NCBI GenBank assembly: GCA_003550325.1 | Contig: QKWP01001949.1 | Coordinates: forward strand, 33,914-97,913 | Direction: 5' to 3' | Source of the DNA: Gigaspora rosea | Taxonomy: Eukaryota; Glomeromycota; Glomeromycetes; Diversisporales; Gigasporaceae | DNA length: 64,000 bases | Part shown: one piece after another, positions 33,601-44,100 of the stretch | Numbering within the stretch: position 1 is the first letter of the stretch | How the letters are laid out: each line of letters begins with the position of its first letter | Notes under the pieces: model-generated | Database searches by the model: none | Told to the model about the DNA's origin: nothing | The model's input: only the letters and a program-made list of their open reading frames with translations | Translations under genes and position numbers: made by a program

Positions 33601-34700
33601 CTTCACTAAACAGAAATGTGGATGCTGCTACTCTTACAATAATCTTTATGCAGACTGCCTGAATAATGAATGCTACTATTGTCACCGTTATGGACATCTG
33701 GCCGCATATTGCCTAAACAAGCCCCCAAAAGAAATATTTGCAAAATCCGTTCTCAACCTGGACACCTGTATAAGGACTGCTCTGATAACCTATGTTATCA
33801 ATGTAGAGAATATGGACACATTGGTGCCAACTGCCCCCAAATAACCCAGATCCTTGAAAACCAACAATATCAATGTGGTTGTCAACCTCAGGAAGTAAAT
33901 GCCAATCAGCTACCCCATTTTTCTCCTTTTAGGGTAAACCATTGCTGTAAATGCAAGGTACCCAAAAGACCAGAAGAAATCAGACCTTTGGAGCAAACTT
34001 TAGTTTGCAAAGGGTGTTGAAATGATTTCCATTATGCTCTAGACCCAGATGACCCTCGAAGTATCAAATTCTTCATGAATAGTGAAGGCCGAGGAATGCT
34101 AACGGAATGTAAGCTCTGTAGAGAGCAAGGCATTAGATTCAAGATGATTAAGTTAGACTCTATCTGAGAGGATACTCGGTTCTGCAACCTTGAATGCTTG
34201 TATGCTTATAAAGCTGCCCAGGATGTAGAATAGAATCCCAACTACAACCTATAGACTCGAGTATGCCATTATACTGAATCCACCAGGAATGCTAGACATG
34301 CATATGACCTTAATTAAAGCTGAATTTATTGACTCGCCTAGATACAGATTGGAGAAAGTAATGAAGACCTTGCTCATGCTCTTGAACCCCAAATAGCTGA
34401 CCTATCTAACCAGGACTACACCTATAATGAAGTCAATGTTATTATGAGAGCCTCCCAAGTACAATTGAGTGAAACTGAAAAGAGACTCTACAAAGAATTT
34501 TAGAAGAATCTTTTGAAACTAGTCATCCAGATTTGACCAAAGGAAAGCAATAGAAAACTTAAAAAGAATTTTCAAGGAACTGTTGGACTCTGTAAGAAAT
34601 GTATTATGGCCAAAAAAAACACTGAGTTAGAACAATTTGACTCCTATTGTGAGGAATGTTATGAAGCTCTTCACCCTTTTCCAGACCCAGAAGTTCTGTC
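33601..34700 (+). pseudogene. Cys-rich accessory region between protease and RT
   Basis: Three CCHC knuckles follow the protease: CYYCHRYGHLAAYC (33671-33712), a damaged CKIR..GH..DC with Arg for the second Cys (33739-33780), and CYQCREYGHIGANC (33793-33834). A one-base shift in the C run at 33721-33725 separates the first from the others. Downstream in the new frame come HCCKCKVPKRPEE (33940), VCKGC (34006), ECKLC (about 34105), CNLEC (about 34184), and after further stops CKKC (34591) and CEEC (about 34655). The spaced CxxC pairs suggest one or two further zinc-binding folds. A Gln-rich coiled coil (34780-34910) leads to RT. A Cys-rich insertion of about 1 kb here is unusual for Ty3/gypsy pol. 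Confidence 0.7.
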
Positions 34701-34779
34701 TCCTCTGACCTCTCCAATACCAGAATCACCTGGTGTTGTACCCATCAATACTGCACCATCAATTTTAGAACCTACTGAC

Positions 34780-34915
34780 TTAGTTCCTCTCCTTCAGGAA
34801 CAGATTAATCAATAGGCTCAAATTTTTGCTCTATTGCAAGAACAAGATAAAACATTCGAACACCAGGACCAGACCATAAGGAAACTACAAGCTCGAGTTA
34901 GTTACTTTGAAACCT
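34780..34915 (+). pseudogene. Predicted coiled-coil linker before RT
   Basis: Encodes LLQEQINQ-stop-AQIFALLQEQDKTFEHQDQTIRKLQARV with heptad spacing of Leu/Ile. The single stop (TAG at 34813-34815) probably replaces Gln or Trp. It may mediate oligomerisation of the Pol precursor. Confidence 0.5.
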
Positions 34916-35083
34916 TCCATTATCGACTAAGGAATTTTATAATAAATCCTCTTCTTCTGCCGCTCCTATATCCAATCTTAATAATAGTGATGCTCAAAAT
35001 TTTTGAGTCATCCTGAGCAAGATAAAAAACTACTCGAAGATACAGACAATTCTAGACCCAGAATTATTTGAGAAATTTATACT

Positions 35084-35820
35084 GTGACACAGAAAATCAA
35101 ACCAAAAGTAGGACCCTTAACTACTCACCAAGGAGCCCAATTTCGACAACTGCTTCTTGAATTTGCTGATCTCTTTGCAAAAGATATGACCCAACTAGGT
35201 AGAACTGACCTAGTAACCCATAGAATTTTTACTAATGATGTACCTCCTGTCAGTTCTCGACCTTATATGGTGCCTCTTACCGAACAAACATTCATTAATG
35301 AAGAGGTACAACGAATGTTGGATAACAAGTTAATAAAAGAATCCTCTAGCCTGTGGGCCTCTCCTGTTGTATTGGTAACAAAAAAAATGGAAAGAAAAGA
35401 TTTTGTGTAGATTATAGAAAACTCAATGCCGTTACCAAAAAGGACCAATATCCTCTACCCCGAATAGATGAAATGCTTGACTCACTTGCTAAAGCTACCT
35501 ATTTCTCCACTCTTGACCTTATGAGTGGATACTAGCAAGTAAAAGTACACCCAGAAGATAGAGAGAAAACTGCTTTCATCACTAGATAGGGAACTTATGA
35601 GTTCAATGTCATGCCCTTTGAACTATGTAATGCCCCTGCTACCTTTCAACACTTTATGAATAAAGTTTATAAAGGCTTAACTTACAAATATGTAGTAGTA
35701 TACCTGGATGATACCAATGTCTTCTCACGAACATTTGATGACTATATTAAATATCTAAGAGAAGTATTCACCAGAATATGTGAAGCAGAATTGAAGTTAA
35801 ATATTGAAAATGTAATTTTT
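35084..35820 (+). pseudogene. Reverse transcriptase domain
   Basis: Ty3-type RT blocks in order: SSRPYMVPL, LIKESSSLWASPVVLVTKK, a shift in the A run at about 35383, FCVDYRKLNAVTKKDQYPLP, FSTLDLMSGY followed by TAG (expected Trp), AFITR then TAG, MPFELCNAPATFQ (Glu where Gly is usual) and the catalytic YLDD at 35701-35712. It would copy element RNA into DNA; the two stops and frameshifts disable it. Confidence 0.9.
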
Positions 35821-36500
35821 GGATGAAACGCCTACCTTTTCTAGGACACATAATAGAAGAAAAAGGAATCTCCCCAGACCCAGACAAGATAATTGCTGTT
35901 CAGAAAATTCAACCACCCAAAAGTGTTACCCAGCTACGCTCATTCTTAGGTCTTGCTGGATATTACTGACGGTTTATAAAACACATTTCCTTTATTACCT
36001 ACCCTCTTAACCAATTGCTACATAAGGACAATACTTATGAATAGAATGACCAATATCAAAAAGCCTTTGATGAACTCAAGCACAGACTTACTACTGCCCC
36101 TATTCTAATATACCCTGACTACAAAAGAGAATTTATTCTAGCCACTGATGCTTCCTATACCAGATTTGGAGCTACCTTAAGTCAAGTATCGAATGATAAA
36201 AAGGAACATTCTATTGCTTATGCTAGTAAAAGTCTAAAAAGAGAATAAATGAACTATTGAGCAACTGAATTAGAATGTGCTGCCATAGTATGGGCAATTG
36301 AACACTTCCACAAATATTTTGGTACAAGTCACTTCACACTAATTACTGACCATTCTGCTCTTAAATAGTTAAAATCTTCGCAACCAAAAGGACGTCTAGG
36401 CCGATGAATAATGAAACTCCAACCTTACTACTTTACTATCATGCATAAACCTGGAAGAATTCATTCGAATGTTGATGCTCTCTCTCGGTTACCAACCCAG
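35821..36500 (+). pseudogene. RT connection and RNase H domain
   Basis: After a frame change near 35815 come LPFLGHIIEEKGISPDPDKI and QLRSFLGLAGYY with a TGA (Arg or Trp expected). The RNase H catalytic acids are seen in LATDASYT (Asp), ATELECAA (Glu) and LITDHSAL (Asp). Stops at about 36042 (TAG), 36246 (TAA), 36255 (TGA), 36367 (TAG) and 36405 (TGA) interrupt it, four of five at expected Trp and one at expected Gln. Confidence 0.85.
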
Positions 36501-36526
36501 ACACACTCCTCTACTACTGCTATTAC

Positions 36527-38892
36527 ATGAACTTGGACCAATACCAAAATTTAATAGAGTACTTAGAAATAGACACACTTCCCTCTAATTTAACGGACAA
36601 TGAAAAACGGACAATTATTAATCAATCTAGACATTATAAAGTAAAGGACAAATTATTATATAAAAAGAATCGAAAAGACCCAGATAAACCTATTAGAGTA
36701 ATCAAATGGAATGAAGTTGAACCAATTTTGTATATGATGCATAGTCATCTTACCGCTGGACATTTAGGAACTGATGCTATGTATTATAAAATATCTGAAT
36801 GCTACTATTGGGACCAAATGTACAAAGATGTTCAAAATTATGTTCGCTCATGTGAAGTCTGCCAAAAACGAGGCAAAAGCAAAAAAAAAGAACCTCTCCA
36901 CCCTATCCAAGTTGGAAGAGCCTTTGAATGAATAGGCATTGACCTAGTAGGACCTCTACCAATAACTGCTCACAACAATTGCTATATTATTGTTGCAACT
37001 AATTATCTTACTCGCTGGCCTGAAGCTAAAGCTGTACCAGATGCAGGTGCAAAAACCCTAGCCAAGTTCATTTTTGAAGAAATTGTTTGCAGACATGGAG
37101 TCCCCAAGATTATTCTTTCTGATAATAGAAAGAATTTCACTAGTGAAGTTGTTAGAAATTGTGTGAAAGGTTTTTGATAAAACACATATTCTCCTTACCT
37201 TACCATCCCCAGACCAATGGAATAGTTAAAAGATTGAATAGAACACTTTGTAATTCACTTGCAAAAGTTACAGAAAATATTGAAGATTGGGACCTGAACC
37301 AGTGTTGGAAATCTTATATTCTCATGTTCTCATGAGAACATCACTTTCAATCTGAGAACATTTACAAAATTTAAGATGTTCTCTATTAAATTTTTTTTGA
37401 GAACATTAAGTTTGAAAAATATGTTCTCTATGTAAATATATAAAATAATAAAAAATTATTTTTTTTAATATAGCAGTTTAAAATAATTAAGCTCATAAAT
37501 ATTTAATTGTTAGTTAGTTGTAATAGAGAATAATTTAGTTGTTTTTGATCATAAAAAATTTTAGATAATAAAGTTTATTAGTTTATCCATTTCTAGTTTG
37601 GTGCAATATAGCCCTTATTATATATACATATAATATCATAAATTTTAGAGAGCTAAACTCACTATGATGATAATTTTTATAAGAAAATTACTTAACAAAT
37701 CTTTAGTTATTATGATTTTAAATTTTAGTGTTATATATTAAAAGTTTATAGTGAGAAATTTTTGAATCTATAAATTCACTATAGTAAAAAAGAATAGTAT
37801 ATTATATTACTTATTTATTTAAACATTTGAGAGATGTTAATAGCTTATTTAAAAACTTAATATATAAGCTGAGCCCAGCAAATAACATCTTTAACAATAT
37901 ATAAAAAACCTCAAATACTAATTATTTTAAAAAATATACATATAAAGTTATAATCTTATTATTATGAATAACTTAGTTTGTTTATATTGTTTGTTAAATA
38001 AATTATATTTTTTATTAATAATTTTTAAATATATTAATTCAAAATAAAAATTAAAAAATAACTAAAAGTATAAAAGCCTAAGTGTGAGAAAGAGAATAAG
38101 AGAAAGAAGATAATAGTAAGAAAGATTGAAAAAAATGAGAAAGAGTGAGGGATTGAGAAAAAGAGAGAGTGAGAGAGAAAAAGAGAGAGAAGAAAGAAGG
38201 AGAAAGAAAGAGAGAAAGAAAAAGAGAAAGAGTGAGAAAGAAAAAAAATTTTTTCTATTTGAGAACATAAAAAAATTTTTGAGAACATTAAATTCAATAA
38301 ACATGTTCTCATGAGAACATAAATTTCAAAACAGATTTCCAACACTGACCTGAACATATCTGCTGTATTGTTTGCATACAGAACTAAGAGACATGCAACC
38401 ACTGGATATACCCCTTTCCACTTAGTATATGGTAGACAAGCTATCCTACTCATTGAAACTGTTATTCCCATAGACCCAGCTGACTCAGATGAAGAAATAT
38501 CATTAGAAAACAGTATATTACAAAGAGCCTTTGAATTAATAGAAGAATTACCATACCAACATAATGCTGCCAGAGAGAATACAATTAAATCCCAAAAGAA
38601 ACAGAAAGTTAGATTTGACTCAAGAATACAAAAAGAAGAATTTGAAATTGGTGACAAAGTTTGGGTACAAAGAAAAGACATAGAAGCCTCTCGCTTTGCA
38701 AAATTTGAAGAGAAAAGAATAGGACCATTTATTGTTAAGGAAAAATTGAATAATGGCGCCTATAAACTGTGTACAATGGATGAAAAAACATTAAAGCAGT
38801 ACTACAATAGTGATCATCTTGTTAAGTACTATGAGAAACAAGATTGGCAACCTATTGATTGTCATTTAGAATTTCCGGAGAGAAATTCTTAA
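36527..38892 (+). pseudogene. Integrase, split by a hAT-like insertion
   Basis: The N-terminal zinc domain shows HSHLTAGHLG and CEVCQKRG. The catalytic core shows IGIDLVGPLP (Asp) and LSDNRKNF (Asp). The third acid of the DDE triad is Lys: GIVKRLN at about 37222, where Glu is expected, codon AAA. A stop at 36930 and a frame change around 37176 add damage. The chain is interrupted at 37299 and resumes at 38356 with AYRTKRHATTGYTPFHLVYG. It ends in a GPY/F-type tail (RIGPFIVKEKLNNGAYKL). It would join the cDNA to the genome; it is inactive here. Confidence 0.88.
37300..38347. mobile_element. hAT-like element inserted in the integrase
   Basis: Begins CAGTGTTGGAAATCT and ends AGATTTCCAACACTG. 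It is flanked by a perfect 8-bp duplication ACCTGAAC (37292-37299, 38348-38355). Subterminal ATGTTCTCATGAGAACAT words occur at both ends. Inside is AT-rich non-coding sequence and a 200-bp GA-rich strand-biased tract (38085-38245). No transposase. The open frames on both strands across the GA tract are low-complexity artefacts. Confidence 0.9.
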
Positions 38893-39407
38893 AACAGATG
38901 GAAACACAGCCTTTACCCCTTATTTATAATGTACAATAAACAATTTTTTTTTAGAATCAGTCACCCATTTTATTTGAAAATTATAAGTAATAATAATATA
39001 TAGAAATCAGATTTTTATATTTGTGGAACGTTTGTTATTAAGTAAAGTCGATCAGTATTAATCCATTCGAGCTGAAATTTTGACTGTATACCCGCCAGAA
39101 GATTCCGCATCTTTTCTACTAAGCTTATCTTAGTATGAAACGCCTCTAGAACGCGCAAATCAACTTGACGGCATTTATGATTTACAAGAAGATTTTTGGT
39201 CACGTGATCTACGTTACGAATTTTTGATCACATGATAGCCATTACAAACATAATACATTACAAAACAATTATCTAGTCTTATTTTTATTTACCATGAGCA
39301 ACAATATTTTTATTATTAGATTAGCCACCCTTACTCCAATATAACAATTTCTAAAAATATTTCTCCTTTTCCTTTTTCTCTCAAAGAACAAAACTTTAAT
39401 TTTCTTT
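38893..39407. other. Spacer between pol and the downstream frame
   Basis: About 515 bp without a coding frame. GTCACGTGATC (39198) and TGATCACATGAT (39228) words form an inverted pair. A pyrimidine-rich stretch (39359-39390) lies just before the next ATG and could be a splice-acceptor region for a subgenomic RNA; this is inference. Confidence 0.5.
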
Positions 39408-40205
39408 ATGGAAACTTTAACACTCCAACCCCAAACCTTATTTACCCTTGCTGAATTTATTAAGCATTGGAATTTAGACCTCTTATCACAAAATCATAGT
39501 TTGGGTATTACTTTAAATAATGTTATTATAACTAATGAAAATGAAATTTTGCTCTCACTACAATTTCCTACAGAAAATGAAACCCAGATCCAGAATGATC
39601 CTTCACCTGAACCAAATCTTGAGAACTATATTCACTCGACAGAACCTACTCAAGAAAATTTAGAATTAGAACCAGAAGACAATGCAATTGACCCTCTATT
39701 AGAGTCAATCGAGGAAAACACAATAATCCTCCCTGAACCAGAAAATGAAAAAGAACCAAAGAGGACCATCTTAAACAAAATGATTGATGATTTAACTGGG
39801 ACAAGAGATAGAACATACATCCGAAGAGATCCTTTAGCTGGAAATACTGACTCAGAAAAGTTACAAGACATACTTACTTGACTCAGAATAGAAAGCCGTG
39901 GAAAACATAGAGAACCCCAAGTTAGAAGCCTTGAAGCCTGTTATTATCTTGAACAATTAAAGATAAATCACAAGACCAAGAAAAAGACCCAAAAGTTATG
40001 AAACACTCTAAAAGAAAGCTTAGGATCCCGATGAGCTTCACGAGTATGGAAATGTGCCAACCGAATTTTCCAACTACTCCAAATTTGTGGATTGACTATT
40101 CTCTACTCCACTATGGACATAACTTATACTAACTTGGAAGAGTTAAGTGAAGAAAAATTCTCTACACTCTTGAATGAAGTTAGAATTCGCAGTGCTCATT
40201 CTTAA
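39408..40205 (+). pseudogene. Extra 3' reading frame of the retrotransposon
   Basis: A single frame of 266 codons from ATG 39408 to TAA 40203-40205, broken only by three TGA codons (39879, 39999, 40032), each in a context that could have been Trp (for example ILT-stop-LRIES and GSR-stop-ASRVWKC). It starts METLTLQPQTLFTLAEFIKH, has a very acidic Glu/Pro-rich middle (about residues 60-125) and a basic, Trp/Cys-containing C-terminal third ending RIRSAHS just before the polypurine tract. There is no signal peptide or clear membrane helix, so it is not obviously envelope-like. I do not recognise it. Confidence 0.65.
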
Positions 40206-40217
40206 AGGGGACGGAAA
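40204..40217 (+). other. Polypurine tract
   Basis: AAAGGGGACGGAAA lies directly before the 3' LTR and is purine except for one C; expected primer for plus-strand DNA synthesis. Confidence 0.75.
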
Positions 40218-40802
40218 TGTTATAGAATGAGTTTTAGTATTAGTTTCTTGAAGGTATCTTCTAGTATATTTTATTATATTATTTTATTATTATATAATTA
40301 TATTATATTATTTTATATTACATTATTATTATTTTATATTATTAACTATATATGGCTTACTTAGAAGTATGAGTAATATGGTTAACCATTTCTACCATTT
40401 CTCCCATTTCTACCATTTCTACCATTTCTACCATTTCTACTATTTCTACCATTTCTACCATTTCTACCATTTCTGCTATTTCGTACCATTGTAACTAATA
40501 GCTGTAAAAAGATATATAAACCCTAGTTTTCTCCCCTTCTGCACATTAGATTCAGATTCCCCTCCTCCTCCCTCTAACGCCTAAACATAGTTATATCTCT
40601 TGCATATTATTATCTAAATAAATAAAATATATCTTTGATCAATAAATATACTCTTGTCATTTAATAAATATATACTAAACCGCTCTAGTGAAGTAATATT
40701 CTACTTCCATACTGCTTCATATCTTCTCTGACCCTTATAAGATCCCTGTTGCTGTGTGCTGTGTTGCAAGTACTATATTGAAGGCTATAGTCGCTTGTAA
40801 CA
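40218..40802 (+). repeat. 3' LTR, 585 bp
   Basis: TGTTATAGAATGAG to CGCTTGTAACA. It differs from the 5' LTR by scattered substitutions, a short TA deletion and extra ACCATTTCT units, so the insertion is not recent. Confidence 0.93.
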
Positions 40803-40806
40803 TTAT

Positions 40807-40990
40807 GAACCTGAACTGAACTGAACTTAGGTCAAGTTCAGGTTCAGGTTTAGTATTGAACCTGAACCTGAACATTTTTTAAAACATGTTCGGGTTCAGT
40901 ATTGAACTTTTAGAGCTGGTTCAGGTTCAGTTCAGGTTCAGTTCATAAGTTCATAAACATGTTCAGATTCAGTCTGGTATTCATATGAAA
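40807..40990. repeat. GAACCTGAAC/GGTTCAGGTT word cluster, left
   Basis: More than fifteen GTTCAG or CTGAAC words in both orientations just inside the left part of the outer hAT-like element; mirrored at 44868-45050. Confidence 0.75.
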
Positions 40991-41189
40991 TAGTGATTCT
41001 AGTTTTGGATCCAGGTTTGGTCTGGTCCAGACCAGACTCTAACTCTAAATTTTATTATTAAACTTTATACTAAACTCAAACTCAATCATAAGTTTGGGTG
41101 GGCTAGTCCAAATTTTGCAAACTAGTTTGAATCTGAATAAAAATATATGTATTTTTTGATACTGAACAAGTTTACTTAGAGTGAGAAGT

Positions 41190-44100
41190 TAAATCAGTTA
41201 GTAAAATTTAGTGAAACATAGCATTTTAATAGTATTTTGTATAATTTTATTAATAAAATTATACAAAATTTCTATGATTCTCTAAATTTTACTAATATCT
41301 TGCACTAAGTAAACTTGTTAAGCACCAAAAAATATATCAAATCAGTATATTTTATTTTACTTTTCTTAAAATTTGAAGATGCTTAGTTTTGAAAACTTTT
41401 ATCAAAAATTCAAAATTAAGTATCTTTGATGCAAATTTAAAGGAAAATAAAATAAAATATATCGATATGATGTATTTTTTGGTGCTAAACAAGTTTACTT
41501 AGATCAAGAAGTTATGATCAATTAGTAAAATTTAGAGAATCATATGGGGTGTTACATATTAAAACAGCACATTTTTACAATTTTTTGAAAAATAAGTTTT
41601 TATCAAATTCATATAAATTTTAATATGATTGACATTTTTTAATTATAAATGAAAGTCGATTTGCATAATAAAAAATCAAGATAATGTAAAAGAAAAATTA
41701 TATGAGACTGCGAAGTGCCAACACATCACGAGATTACCCGATAGTCACCTGTTGCCTTAAACCAATCAAAATCGTGAAATTTCATAATCCCGGATCAGTC
41801 TGAAAATCAAACCAAATGATTAAACTCAATTATCTCAAAATAAAATAAAAGTAAAAATGGGCTGTTTTAATATGTAACACCCCATATAATTTTATTAATA
41901 AAATTATACAAATTTCTATGATTCTCTAAATTTTACTAATTGATCATAACTTCTTGCACTAAGTAAACTTGTTAAGCACCAAAAAATACATCAAATCGGC
42001 ATATTTTATTTTACTTTTCTTAAAATTTGAAGAAAAGATGCTTAATTTTGGAAATTTTCATCAAAAATTCAAAATTAAGCATCTTTGACGCAAATTTTAA
42101 GGAAAATAAAATAAAATATAACGATATGATGTATTTTTTGGTGCTAAACAAGTTTACTTATATCAAGAAGTTATGATCAATTAGTAAAATTTAGAGAATC
42201 TTAGAAATTTGTATAATTTTATTAATAAAATTATACAAATTTCTATGATTCTCTAAATTTTACTAATTGATCATAACTTCTTGATCTAAGTAAACTTGTT
42301 TAGCACCAAAAAATACATCATATCGGTATATTTTATTTTATTTTCCTTAAAATTTGCATCAAAGATGCTTAATTTTGAATTTTTGATGAAAATTTCCAAA
42401 ATTAAGCATCTTTTCTTCAAATTTTAAGAAAAGTAAAATAAAATATGCCGATTTGATGTATTTTTTGGTGCTTAACAAGTTTACTTAGTGCAAGAAGTTA
42501 TAATCAATTAGTAAAATTTAGAGAATCATAGAAATTTGTATAATTTTATTAATAAAATTATACAAATTTCTATGATTCTCTAAATTTTACTAATTGATCA
42601 TAACTTCTTGATCTAAGTAAACTTGTTTAGCACCAAAAAATACATCATATCGGTATATTTTATTTTATTTTCCTTAAAATTTGCGTCAAAGATGCTTAAT
42701 TTTGAATTTTTGATGAAAATTTCCAAAATTAAGCATCTTTTCTTCAAATTTTAAGAAAAGTAAAATAAAATATGCCGATTTGATGTATTTTTTGGTGCTT
42801 AACAAGTTTACTTAGTGCAAGAAGTTATGATCAATTAGTAAAATTTAGAGAATCATAGAAATTTGTATAATTTTATTAATAAAATTATACAAATTTCTAT
42901 GATTCTCTAAATTTTACTAATTGATCATAACTTCTTGATCTAAGTAAACTTGTTTAGCACCAAAAAATACATCATATCGGTATATTTTATTTTATTTTCC
43001 TTAAAATTTGCGTCAAAGATGCTTAATTTTGAATTTTTGATGAAAATTTCCAAAATTAAGCATCTTTTCTTCAAATTTTAAGAAAAGTAAAATAAAATAT
43101 GCCGATTTGATGTATTTTTTGGTGCTTAACAAGTTTACTTAGTGCAAGAAGTTATGATCAATTAGTAAAATTTAGAGAATCATAGAAATTTGTATAATTT
43201 TATTAATAAAATTATACAAATTTCTATGATTCTCTAAATTTTACTAATTGATCATAACTTCTTGATCTAAGTAAACTTGTTTAGCACCAAAAAATACATC
43301 ATATCGGTATATTTTATTTTATTTTCCTTAAAATTTGCGTCAAAGATGCTTAATTTTGAATTTTTGATGAAAATTTCCAAAATTAAGCATCTTTTCTTCA
43401 AATTTTAAGAAAAGTAAAATAAAATATGCCGATTTGATGTATTTTTTGGTGCTTAACAAGTTTACTTAGTGCAAGAAGTTATGATCAATTAGTAAAATTT
43501 AGAGAATTATAGAAATTTGTATAATTTTATTAATAAAATTATACAAATTTCTATGATTCTCTAAATTTTACTAATTGATCATAACTTCTTGATCTAAGTA
43601 AACTTGTTTAGCACCAAAAAATACATCATATCGGTATATTTTATTTTATTTTCCTTAAAATTTGCGTCAAAGATGCTTAATTTTGAATTTTTGATGAAAA
43701 TTTCCAAAATTAAGCATCTTTTCTTCAAATTTTAAGAAAAGTAAAATAAAATATGCCGATTTGATGTATTTTTTGGTGCTTAACAAGTTTACTTAGTGCA
43801 AGAAGTTATGATCAATTAGTAAAATTTAGAGAATCATAGAAATTTGTATAATTTTATTAATAAAATTATACAAATTTCTATGATTCTCTAAATTTTACTA
43901 ATTGATCATAACTTCTTGATCTAAGTAAACTTGTTTAGCACCAAAAAATACATTATATTTTTGATATATTTTATTTTATTTTTTTTTTAAATTTGCGTCA
44001 AAGATGCTTAGTTTTGAATTTTTGATGAAAATTTCCAAAACTAAGCATCTTTTCTTCAAATTTTAAGAAATTTAAAATAAAATATGCTGATTTGATGTAT

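Larger units (their letters stand above)
29752..40802 (+). mobile_element. LTR retrotransposon, Ty3/gypsy order, defective
   Basis: Two related LTRs, TTAT target duplication on both sides (29748-29751, 40803-40806), a primer-binding site and a polypurine tract. The order is gag, protease, RT, RNase H, integrase, which is Ty3/gypsy. Extra features are a long Cys-rich region between protease and RT and a further reading frame between integrase and the 3' LTR. The coding frames contain many stops and at least five frameshifts, and the integrase is split by another transposon. No function is expected without help from an intact relative. Confidence 0.93.

Noticed and set aside
38034..38681. 215-codon minus-strand frame with Ser/Phe/Leu-rich hydrophobic tract
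   Set aside because: Produced by the GA-rich core of the hAT-like insertion plus antisense integrase sequence.
31772..40034. UGA/UAG read as Trp by a nonstandard genetic code
   Set aside because: TGG is still used in the same frames, stops also replace Gln and Arg codons, and frameshifts accompany them; mutation explains all.
39408..40205. Envelope-like glycoprotein for the 3' retrotransposon frame
   Set aside because: No signal peptide, no transmembrane segment and no glycoprotein-like Cys pattern are visible.
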